From Prunella strophiata (Eukaryota; Chordata; Aves; Passeriformes; Prunellidae): a DNA stretch of 64,000 bases. Under the pieces are notes generated by a model. That model had not been told where the DNA came from. It searched no databases and worked only from the letters and a program-made list of their open reading frames with translations. This document shows positions 1-10,883 of this stretch, piece by piece. Position numbers and translations under genes: made by a program. The DNA is taken from positions 30,166,597 to 30,230,596 of the forward strand of contig JAZBQD010000001.1 in the NCBI GenBank assembly GCA_036583965.1, in the 5' to 3' direction. Position 1 is the first letter of the stretch. Each line of letters begins with the position of its first letter.

Positions 1-3000
1 GTAATCAGCCTTACCCCTCTGCTTTTTAAGCTTCAGATACAAATAAAGATTTGACCTCTTTTGCTTTTTTTCCCCTCTCTTTTCTCCTGACAGCTTGACA
101 AATTGTAGCTTTTGGGACACCCCAGTAGTTGATGAGTCATTTCTGCTTAAAAATAGAATTCCTTGCAGCAAGGACACCCATTCCACTTTTGACGCATGTG
201 TCATTTCTGACAGAGTCACAGGGCCAACTGTGCCATGGTAATTAAGCAACCAGGGGGAAAAGAGCTCTCTCTGCTTAGTAAATGCCAGAGCTGGAATCCA
301 ACAAGACTGAAAAAAAGGGAAAGGGAAATCCCATATACATGAACATGAATACCTGCAGGCTTTCTTCCCTTCCCTGTACTTTGTGAGCATTTTGAGTCCT
401 TTACAGATCCCTGGTGCAACGTAGCAAACATCACTATCCCACCTTTCTTCTGTGCCAACCCCTGCCCTTATTTATTATTATTTTTTTTTTAATCCTCAAA
501 GACCTGACATAACACCAGCTTCACAAAGGGAATTGTAAGGTCTAATCACTGTGTACAGAAGAAAATTTGTGATGGAGCATTACAATATTGTTATCTTTTA
601 TTAGTGAGGCACAGAAGTGGTGCTGCACGAGAACAGTGATAAGCTGTGTTCAGCACATGTGGTAGAGTACCCTATACAAGCCTCAATAGGAGAAAGTATT
701 AAATACAAATGTGATTAATATTAAAATGGCAGTTTGGGGCATTGTAGTACATCTTGCCTCACTTTAACATTCATGAAGTTTTTATTACTCTTATCAAATC
801 TAGTGCAATTACAGGGAGTGGAGCAGGCTGTTCTTTAGCAAGATTTTTAGCTCGTGGTGTTTTTTATTAATCTGCTACTGATGGGAATTATTTGGCCTCA
901 AAACTGGGGGCCAGCCCCTTAAATGGAACAATTTTATGGTGCATAAAACCATATTGCTGCAATGATTTTTCTTAGAGATTTGAAGATTTGTTTTTCTCAC
1001 AGGTTTTTTACTTTGATAAGCATTAGAAATAGTGAATTTTATGCAAGCTCAACATCCATAAAATAATCAATTCTTACAGTTCAGGAAATGGTATGAATTT
1101 GCTGGAGACTGTGATACTGTAAGATTCTTTAAGAAATGTAAGTCTGATGCTGATAGCCCTAAAAGCTACTGTGTCAGCCCTATGTGTCCTTGTTACCATT
1201 TTGAGTCTAATATTTTCTCAAAACAAAGGGATTTTCTATTTTCATGTAATTATTTAAATTTGTCTTAATTGTACTCCCTCTCTGCTGAAAAGTAAAATTT
1301 TTCAACCAAGGTGGCTCAGTTTCTATCCATTGCGGTGATAAAAAGGGAATTCTAAGAGTAACATTATATAGATTATATGAAATATCTTCTGATATTATTT
1401 ATATCTACACTGTTAAACAGTATTAATTCTGAGTAAAAGGTGGCATAACATATCTGAACTCAGATAACTGATGGCTGATTTGTTATTCAGAATCATATTA
1501 GTCACAACACTCATGGGTGACTTAGATTTTAAAAAATAGAACTAGATACTGGTGTCACCAGTATACTGGTATTTAGAGAATATCCATTCATCACTGCAAA
1601 TAATCTTTCTGAGTAACACTAATACTTAAATTCTCGTAAAGCTCTTCGATAACTTAATCTGAAACTCAATTTTTTCCCACCTTACATTTGAAATTTGGTG
1701 TCAGTGACTTATATTGATATGATGAAATTCAGGTGGAAAATAGGACTCATAAACTTGTATCAAAGTCAATAAATAAAAAATTTACTCTTCTTAGTATCAG
1801 CCAGATTATTAGTCTCTTTATAAAATCAGATTGCGATTTTACAGCATTACACTTTTCCTGTAGATTGAAGCGTTGCAAACATTTTGTATAAAATCAAGGG
1901 AATAGAATAAAAGCAAAAATAGAAAAGACTGAAAGTAGTTTCAGGATTATCTTGGTTTGCCTTAATGAAAATTAACTTGCAACAGGGTACCAGGGATATT
2001 CCTTGAACTGAGAATGCTAAATGAAGGAAACATCAGTTGAAATGGATGCTATTGTTTATTGGTTTTGGAAGTTTTATAAAGATGAAATAACACTAAAAAT
2101 TAAATTCCTCCTGAACCACTATTGGCGATTACTTATCTGTTATAAAACTAGGACATACTTCAGTTTTTTCATTTAGTTTTTAGATGCATATGAAGACATT
2201 ATGATATCTTAGGTTAAAGATTTCTTAAATAGTTTATTTTTTTAAATTCCTGTGGTTGTAGACTGGGGAAAAGACTAAATGAGATTGTGAAATAGCATTG
2301 GTTCTGGAATTTAAGCCAGAGGGCCTATTCTGGTCATTTTGTCACATTTCTTAATATAGAAGTTTATACAGTATTTTGCTTTAAACAAATGTCTTCTGAA
2401 CAGAAAGATATTTAGACTTCATTTTAAAGATGCGATGTGATACAAAGTTTTCCATTTGCCTGGAGAACTACTTGCAGTAGTAGTTCTGACTTTGTTTTCA
2501 AAGGCAACTGACCTTGCTTTTAAAAACATTTCTTAGCTTTCTATCTAAATCTTTGGTTTTATCTTCCATTTACCTTTTATTTTTTCCTTGTTAGTGATCT
2601 TTCCACTAACGTTTTGTAGAGATATTTATAGGCATGTTAAAATCACATTTTAATGCTCATTTTTTGGTATTAATTTAACAAGCTCATTTTCAGATTTCTA
2701 AAATAGTGCAAGGTTTTAGACTGACCCATTGTAGCAGTTGTTTGTTTTTTATTTTCCCCCTGAACTCTTTGGTAGTTTTATTTTATATCTGACATTTTCA
2801 GTTCGAGTATTATGCAGTCTATAGTGGGTACTACTGGACATTAAATTTTCAATGATTTTTGAGTGCTTCATTTCAGTGAATGCCTGCATTTCCTTATTCT
2901 CCTCTGGCTATTTATGAAAAACATGATAGTTATTTATGAAAGGCAAAATTAATGTAGTGCTCTCTGTTTTTACTGCTGTCCATTTAGTCAATACAAAAAT

Positions 3001-4353
3001 AATATCATGCTATTAGTCATGAAGAAAACTTTTCCTTCAGTTTGCATTGCAGAAGCTGCGTGTTATTTGAACTGATGCCCAGAATTTAATTTCTTTCCAA
3101 CTGCTGAAACCTGTCTTCAGTGATAGCAGTATTCATGCTCACATATTCTATGTGCTGGTTAGCATATATTGCATAATACTGTATTTTTGTGTGTCTGTGT
3201 AGAAATAACCATTCTGAAAATGGGCTTTTAAAATTTGAATAGATCTGAATAGTCTGTGCACATAGATCAGCACAGTACTTTTCTGTAGTGGCTCAAATAT
3301 CCTCTTTGTTCTCCCAGTTTGTCTCACAGCTCCTGTGATGTACAGAATATTAAGAAAAAGTCTTTGATGAGTAGAACAAAAAATGTGTGTTTCTGTTTCT
3401 TCTGGATATTTTCACAGCAATAGCATTAGTTTGTTACTGCTTGTAAAAGCCTGTAAATAGAAAGGATAAAAGGATAAAAATAAATCCAAGTTTTGGGGTT
3501 GAAGTCTACTACAGAAATGCACATGACATCAATTTTTCTAAATATTTACATTTTCTAGTCTGTTTTGAGAAATATTCATTCCATCTGTATTTTATTAGTG
3601 TTTCTGTGCAACTATACCTACCTAAAAGCTGTATCACTGCATTAAAAAAAAAACTTTAACTCCATTTCAAAGCCCACTAATCCTACACATCTTTGTTTAA
3701 AATACTAAGTTGACAGAAAGCAGATATAAGTACCTCTCTCCTGCTTAAGGCCTTCAGTAGTTTAAATGGAATATAGACTCATTGCCATTTATGTCCTGGA
3801 AAATATATCCTGTCACTGTTCACTACCCTGTGTCTTAGCAACAGTGTTTGGAGGGGGAAAAAAAAAAAAAAACAACAACCAAAAAACCCACCCCTCAAAA
3901 CCAACCCACACAGCAAAAGTTTTCCAAACAATACAGTTTATATTCACTGATCTACATCCATATTACATTCAGTTATGACTTGTATGAAAGAGGAAAACCT
4001 GTTTTCTCTGTCTTAGTTTCTGTAATGCAGTGAGAGCTTACAGTAGGACTTACTTGTTCCTATAGTTTGATCTTGCTGGATGAAATGCACAACATGGAAA
4101 AAGGTATGCAGTAACTAGCAAATGAATTCATATTGATACAGAAATAATTGTGGTTTGGGGTTTTTTTTTATGTTTAGATTAAAAATGAGAATAACAACAA
4201 CAAAAAAAAAATATCTGGAACATCTTGATGTGAGTCAGTGAAGCCCAAGTTCCCTTCCTCTGGTTACTCAGGCTGGGACTTCCCAGGGAACTGTAGGGAG
4301 TCTGTTTTATATTCTCCTCGTGACACTGCATGCATATCAAACATTGTCTTTCC
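1..4353. other. Unique AT-rich intronic sequence
   Basis: No gene or recognisable transposon was seen here. It holds a splice-acceptor-like pyrimidine tract with an open segment at 94-237 and an A/C-rich low-complexity tract from 3858. Otherwise it appears to be single-copy sequence. Confidence 0.6.
3858..3916. repeat. A15 run followed by A/C-rich low-complexity tract
   Basis: Fifteen A (3858-3872) run into CAACAACC- and CCAAC-type A/C-rich sequence with almost no T or G. It produces two overlapping lysine/threonine-rich reading frames that are composition artefacts, not genes. Confidence 0.85.
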
Positions 4354-4368
4354 TTTTTTTTTTTTTTT

Positions 4369-4388
4369 GGCGGGGGGGGGGTGGGGGG
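4369..4388 (+). repeat. Poly-G tract, possible G-quadruplex, copy 1
   Basis: GGC is followed by ten G (4372-4381), T, then six G (4383-4388), directly after a 15-T run. The composition permits an intramolecular G-quadruplex on the + strand. It marks the left edge of the duplicated unit. Confidence 0.7.
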
Positions 4389-4535
4389 AAGATGTTTTGG
4401 AACTTTCCTTGATTTTTGTCACTAAGAAAATTAATTCAAAAGAAGTAAAAAAGTATTTCAGATCTTGCTGTGAGTACTGTGCAGTAACACAGCACCATCC
4501 ATCCAGTGCTAGTTATTGTCACGTGAAATATTGCA

Positions 4536-5030
4536 TTACAAAGAATCTCAGACAATGCTCACTTGGAAGGGACCCACAAAGATAGAGTTCAACTCCTGGC
4601 CTTCCCCAGAATCATCCCCAAGGGTCACACACTCCATGTGCCTGAGAGCATTGTCCAAGCACTGCTTGAGCTCAGTCAGGCTGGTGCTGTCACCATTGCC
4701 CTGGGGAGCTGTTCCAAACACCCTCTGGTGAAGAACCATTTCCTGATACCCAGCCTAAACCTCCCCTGACTCAGCTTCAGGCCATTCCCTTGTGTCCTGT
4801 CCCTGTCACCACAGAGCAGAGATCAGTGCCTGCCCATTCTCTTCCCCTCTCAAGTAAGTTGTAACTGCAGTGAGGTCTGCTCTCAGTCTACTCTGAACAG
4901 AACCAGGGACCTCAGCTGCTCCTCACATGGCTTCACCTCAAGGCCCTTCACCACTTTTGTTACCCTCCTTTGGATTCTATAGCTTAATACCTTTCTATAT
5001 TGCAGTATATGATATGGTAGGAAGTGGGAC
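4536..5030 (-). mobile_element. 5'-truncated CR1 LINE, minus orientation (in duplication copy 1)
   Basis: Read on the minus strand, this is the 3' part of a CR1 non-LTR retrotransposon. It holds the end of the reverse-transcriptase ORF (RRVTKVVKGLEVKPCEEQLRSL, with L-F shortly after, corresponding to the family's RRATKMIRGLE-PYEERLRELGLF region) and then the 3' untranslated region. The 3' end lies at low coordinates, where GGAAGGGACCCACAAAGAT is typical of CR1 3' ends seen in reverse. Nearly all of the element is missing 5', as usual for CR1. The 88-residue open frame at 4883-5149 is partly CR1 and partly flanking sequence and is not a gene. The upper boundary is approximate. Confidence 0.85.
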
Positions 5031-6430
5031 AGAAAAAAGATTTTTCTGATCTCTTGAAGAGTGGATTGAGAGAAATGTCTGTGACAAACATGTAGTTCTG
5101 AAAAACTGCAATGTTTATTGGTTCTGCCACATGTTGCACTGTCTCCCATCTTCCCCCTTTTTCAGCCCTTTGGTTGGACTTTGCATTTCTTTGTCAAAAA
5201 TAATAGTTTGGACATAATTTTGATGGGATTTGTTTTCTCCTTCTGAGATTTCATTACTTTTAATCATCCTCTACTCTGCCTCACACGATACTTTAGAATT
5301 AGTCACATAAGTCTGTGACCTTGATTATCCAAAGCTTCTTGGTTTTTGAAAAATGAGTAATGACTACTTCTTTTATTTCTATCTAGTAACAAGAGACTTA
5401 AGTTTTCCTGGGTCCAGCAGTGTCAGGCATATCTCATCTGCAAAATTAATTAGGTAAAATCAAAATTCAAGCAAGTAATCTACAAGAGATTGACTTTGTA
5501 TGAAGGTGTAATTTACATGAGGCACGTTGATAAGAAGAGTGAATAAGAAGTTCCTCTTACCTATCCCAAATATGGCTATCACTTATGTACTTACTTATAT
5601 AGCTTTTAACTGTCTCTGTGGCCACTGGCTCATGCATTGGTGTGTGCAAAAGAGGGAAGATGCCATTTACTGAAGTAGCTTCAGGACAGATGACCAAGTT
5701 AGGCGCACTAGTGTCCTCAGGGGGTCTCAGAAGAACAGCTCTTATTCAGTTAGCCACTAAACAGCATTTAGTTAGATCCTTATTCTAGGAAATATTTTTT
5801 TCTGTCATTTTAATTCTAAACTGTGTCAAATTGTAACTACAACCATGCCAAAGTATTTTGAAAGACAACTGAATTCTGACTTGCTTCATGTCTTCTTGGA
5901 GTACTGTAAATGTAAATGGATTTGCACTATGATAAATGTGGGGACAGGGTGTGTGATTTAAAAACAGAACAAGCAACCTTTCTGATTCTTCCTTTCTAAT
6001 TTCTTTATCAAGCTTCAGATAATTCCCACTTTATAGAGGGGAATCCTGTCAAGTACAATTTCTTTTTATGTAGGTTGCTGCTTTTTCACTTATTCTCAGT
6101 GTGGCTCATATTCATGTCACTCATGATCTCAATTTTCCAACAATTAGATGTATTGGCAGATTGTGATACAGGTTTAGAAAGCATAGTAATAACTTGGTGG
6201 ATGAAAAGATGTCCATCATGGTTTTATTATGAGATTTAGTTATGAGAAGAGAGTAAAGTATAGCTCCCAAAAAATTATTAAAGAGGTAATGTTGCTGAGG
6301 CATTATTTGTTATTGTTAAACCAAGAGCTTAAGAAGCATTTGAGGTGTTGGGATCATTTTTGTTGTTAAAGATACCTTATGCAGAGATGTAGGTTCATTT
6401 TAAATTTTTTTTTCTTTTTTTTTTTTTTTT

Positions 6431-6449
6431 GGCGGGGGGGGAGTGGGGG
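6431..6449 (+). repeat. Poly-G tract, possible G-quadruplex, copy 2
   Basis: GGC, eight G, AGT and five G follow a 16-T run. This is the equivalent of the tract at 4369, with interruptions that differ slightly in length and sequence. Confidence 0.7.
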
Positions 6450-6604
6450 AAGATGTTTTGGAACTTTCCTTGATTTTTGTCACTAAGAAAATTAATTCAA
6501 AAGAAGTAAAAAAGTATTTCAGATCTTGCTGTGAGTACTGTGCAGTAACACAGCACCATCCATCCAGTGCTAGTTATTGTCACGGGGTGAACTATTGCAA
6601 TTAC

Positions 6605-7089
6605 CATCAGTCAGACAATGCTCACTTGGAAGGGACCCACAAAGATAGAGTTCAACTCCTGGCCTTCCCCAGAATTATCCCCAAGAGTCACACCATGTGC
6701 CTGAGAGCATTGTCCAAGCACTGCTTGAGCTCAGTCAGGCTGGTGCTGTCACCATTGCCCTGGGGAGCTGTTCCAGCCACCCTCTGGTGAAGAACCATTT
6801 CCTGATACCCAACCTAAACCTCCCCTGACTCAGCTTCAGGCCATTCCCTTGTGTCCTGTCCCTGTCACCACAGAGCAGAGATCAGTGCCTGCCCATTCTC
6901 TTCCCCTCTCAAGTAAGTTGTAACTGCAGTGAGGTCTGCTCTCAGTCTACTCTGAACAGAACCAGGGACCTCAGCCTCTCCTCACATGGCTTCACCTCAA
7001 GGCCCTTCACCATTTTTGTTACCCTCCTTTGGATTCTATAGCTTAATACCTTTCTATATTGCAGTATATGATATGGTAGGAAGTGGGAC
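6605..7089 (-). mobile_element. 5'-truncated CR1 LINE, minus orientation (in duplication copy 2)
   Basis: This is the same CR1 fragment as at 4536-5030, carried by the tandem duplication rather than by a second insertion: the flanks are duplicated too. The reverse-transcriptase remnant reads RRVTKMVKGLEVKPCEERLRSL on the minus strand. Small indels separate it from copy 1, for example in the CACACTCCATG region. Confidence 0.85.
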
Positions 7090-9643
7090 AGAAAAAAGAT
7101 TTTTCTGATCTCTTGAAGAGTGGATTGAGAGAAATGTCTGTGACAAACATGTAGTTCTGAAAAACTGCAATGTTTATTGGTTCTGCCACATGTTGCACTG
7201 TCTCCCATCTTCCCCCTTTTTCAGCCCTTTGGTTGGACTTTACATTTCTTTGTCAAAAATAATAGTTTGGACATAATTTTGATGGGATTTGTTTTCTCCT
7301 TCTGAGATTTCATTACTTTTAATCATCTTCTACTCTGCCTCACACGATACTTTAGAATTAGTCACATAAGTCTGTGACCTTGATTATCCAAAGCTTCTTG
7401 GTTTTTGAAAAATGAGTAATGACTACTTCTTTTATTTCTATCTAGTAACAAGAGACTTAAGTTTTCCTGGGTCCAGCAGTGTCAGGCATATCTCATCTGC
7501 AAAATTAATTAGGTAAAATCAAAATTCAAGCAAGTAATCTACAAGAGATTGACTTTGTATGAAGGTGTAATTTACATGAGGCACGTTGATAAGAAGAGTG
7601 AATAAGAAGTTCCTCTTACCTATCCCAAATATGGCTATCACTTATGTACTTTACTTATATAGCTTTTAACTGTCTCTGTGGCCACTGGCTCATGCATTGG
7701 TGTGTGCAAAAGAGGGAAGGTGCCATTTACTGAAGGTGAGCTTCCCAGGACAGCTGACAAGTTAGGGCAGCTCAGTGTCCTCAGGGGGTCTCAGAAGAAC
7801 AGCTCTTATTCAGTTAGCCACTAAACAGCATTTAGTTAGATCCTTATTCTAGGAAATATTTTTTTCTGTCATTTTAATTCTAAACTGTGTCAAATCGTAA
7901 CTACACCATGCAAAGTATTTTGAAGACACCTGAATTCTGACTTTGCTCCATGTCTTCTTGGAGTACTGTAAATGTAAATGGATTTGCACTATGATAAATG
8001 TGGGGACAGGGTGTGTGATTTAAAAACAGAACAAGCAACCTTTCTGATTCTTCCTTTCTAATTTCTTTATCAAGCTTCAGATAATTCCCACTTTATAGAG
8101 GGGAATCCTGTCAAGTACAATTTCTTTTTATGTAGGTTGCTGCTTTTTCACTTATTCTCAGTGTGGCTCATACTCATGTCACTCATGATCTCAATTTTCC
8201 AACAATTAGATGTATTGGCAGATTGTGATACAGGTTTAGAAAGCATAGTAATAACTTGGTGGAAAAAAAGATGTCCATCATGGTTTTATTATGAGATTTA
8301 GTATGAGATTATAGCATTCCCAAAAAATTATTAAAGAGGTAATGTTGCTGAGGCATTATTTGTTATTGTTAAACCAAGAGCTTAAAAGCATTTGAGGTGT
8401 TGGGATCATTTTTGTTGTTAAAGATACCTTATGCAGAAGATGTAGGTTCATTTTTAATTTTTTTTTCTTTTTTTTCTCAGTGGAAATTACTTGCTCCTAA
8501 AGCAGACAAAGAAAATTATTGCTTCTAAAATGAGCAATTCACTTAATTGACTAAAACCAATGAAAATGAGCATGCCAAGCATGCCAGGAAATGTAAAGAA
8601 AGATAGGGAGTGATTCTTCTCACTATAAAATATCCACATTTGATTTTTGATGATATTACTCTATGAACTTCCTCCTCCTTTGGCAAAGGAAAAAATTATC
8701 TTGCCAAGTCTAAAAGGCCTGTTGAGATTTCAGAGCTTGCAGATGACTCAAAAAAAAAAAAGAAATCTGTAGCAAAAGTAATTTTGGAATGTTGAAGACA
8801 GGAGAGAGAGGAGTAGTCTCAAGGCTGTGGGTTATTTGGAGTTGATTTGGCTTGTTTTTGTGTTCATGTCACTGCTCATTAGGTTTATTTTGCTTATGTG
8901 GGAGTAAATCTGTTAGTACAGTTTATAAACCCTGTAATTTTAGAGAGGTGAGTTTTTAAAAAAAGTGTATTATTATCTTTATACTGAATTTGTTTATGTG
9001 CTCTTAATGGTAATTAGTGTCCCTATAGGAAAGTAGATATGCCTGGGAGAGAATGAAAAGTAAGAAACTGGAGCTAGTAATGAGCCAGAATATAAAATGA
9101 AGTGGTAGCCTGGTCTTTTTCTGTAAGCATATGACTTCTTAATCAAAAATTAGCAGCCAGAATATCTAGAGGAATTATTATGCTGCACAAAATCTTAAAG
9201 TTTTAAAAATAAATTTTAGTAAGTATGTCTAGTGGTCTGTTTGCATGTACAGATACTGTTTGACAAGTAGGCAACAACATTTAGTGTTTCACTGGAAAAA
9301 TGAAATCAATGTCAATTATTGTCAATGTATGACTGGTCATTTCATACTGAAAAAGTCCACAGATTTATTATGCTTCATTTTCTTAACTGAATACATGTAA
9401 ATATGTATATAAATAAATCTTATATGTAAGATAAAATTAGCTACTTCCTGAAGTTGTAAAAACTTTAGATGTTAGATACAGGTATCTAATATCTATTTTC
9501 ATAGTTTAAAATTTTTCCATCTTTGGTGAGCATGTTACATTTGTTTTTATTTTTGAACAGCAGTTGGATTTTTGTCATATTTGTGGTTGACTGTCAAACC
9601 AGGTATTTAGGAATTACGCTTCTAAGGATTGTATTGGACAGTT

Positions 9644-9670
9644 ATTAATGAAACAGACAGTTTCATTAAT
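9644..9670. repeat. Perfect inverted repeat, 11-bp arms, 5-base loop
   Basis: ATTAATGAAAC (9644-9654) and its exact complement GTTTCATTAAT (9660-9670) flank AGACA. It could form a small hairpin; no function is implied. Confidence 0.8.
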
Positions 9671-10850
9671 CAAATGTTTGTTTTTTACTCAGTGTTAGCA
9701 TTCAGGTCTGTTTTCATGGAGACTTCCATATATAGTGTTTAGAAGTACTGTTGACCATCTGATAGAAGCAAAACATAGTAGGTAAATCAGAGTTCAGAGT
9801 TCCATTTTCCCATAATGTGTGTCCAAGCAGTTACAATTTCCTCTTCGTCCCCTCACCAATGTGACAGAAAATCTGGAAAAGGTGTTGCTTGGGGTTTTTA
9901 AAATTTTATTTCTGTATACATATTAAGTGTTTTGTTTGTCTTTTTCAGTTTCTTGATATTATTGTGACTAGATCTTTGAAGAATGTTGTATTAATTTTTC
10001 CCATTCACCATTTAAATTACAGAACACAGGTAGTTAATACATCAATATTAATATTTGAGTGTTCTTATATTCAAAAATAATTAGTTCTAGTTAAAATACT
10101 ATTCCTACTAAAAGCCAGTAAATACCATACTGGAACATTTGTGTAAAATGAATGACCCCCAGTGGTCATGTTGTAGATTACCCTCGGTCTTTTACCACTT
10201 TTCCCAACAGGAATAGAAATGGAATTATTTTAAGTGGGATATCTTTGATAAATGGTTTTTGTACTAAAGAATTACTTTCAATATGGAATTGCAGCAGTCT
10301 CTCCTGAAATATGTATTTTAACATCTAAGGAGAGCTGCTACATACAGATGATAATGAGAAGGCAACTCTAGCTGGAAACTGATCTGATCAGACCCACGCG
10401 TGCAAAAGCAAGATCTGCATTCAGTTATATTTAGGCTTTTACCAAATATATTTGTTTCTTCATGTTTTTAAGAGACATTAACTAAAAGTCCTTCTAAAGC
10501 AAAATGAAATGTCATCAAGAGGACCTTCTTGTAATAGGCAAGTAATTTTGATATCTGCTCATCATAATTAAGTGTTAATGTTTTGAATTAAAAGGTATTA
10601 TTCCCTTAATTAGTTATCTATAGTAATCACAGACACAGAACCAAAAAGTTTTATCTGCAAAAATCGTTCCAGTAATATAAAAGGAAAATTTTGTGGTTCT
10701 GATTCAGTTCTAAGTGATAGGATTTTAGGATTATTGGCCTTCAACTGGGGATTGGGACCTTGGAGACCCCAGTGCTATATACTGCATAAACAGATTTTGG
10801 GTTAGTAGAGATTTTTTTTTCCCCCTTTAGCAAGTTTGTTTAATAGCTTT

Positions 10851-10883
10851 GTTATATATGTTATATATTTGTTATATATGTTA
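10851..10883. repeat. TTATATATG-type short tandem repeat
   Basis: GTTATATATG, TTATATATTT and GTTATATATG follow each other, making an AT-only imperfect repeat of roughly 9-11 bp units downstream of a pyrimidine tract (10811-10828). Confidence 0.75.

Larger units (their letters stand above)
4354..6414 (+). repeat. Tandem duplication, copy 1 (about 2.06 kb)
   Basis: The block starting with a T run (4354-4368) and GGC plus poly-G (4369-4388) reappears in the same order and orientation at 6415-8475. The offset between equivalent G-rich landmarks is 2062 bases (4369 versus 6431). Landmarks shared by both copies include GATGTTTTGGAACTTTCC, the truncated CR1, CACACGATACTTTAG and CTTATGCAGA. Most differences are single substitutions and short indels, some clustered near 5680-5720 and 6230-6270. 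Confidence 0.97.
6415..8475 (+). repeat. Tandem duplication, copy 2 (about 2.06 kb)
   Basis: This is the second head-to-tail copy of the preceding block. It begins at the T run 6415-6430 plus GGC/poly-G at 6431-6449 and ends in the T-rich tract just before CTCAGTGGAAATTAC. It is slightly shorter than copy 1 because of small deletions, for example around 8300-8325. Both junctions fall in T-rich tracts, so the exact boundaries are uncertain by about 15 bases. Confidence 0.97.

Noticed and set aside
4883..5149. Duplicate 88-codon minus-strand frames (also at 6942-7208) that might look like a gene pair
   Set aside because: They are the same CR1 ORF2 remnant plus flanking sequence, present twice because of the tandem duplication.
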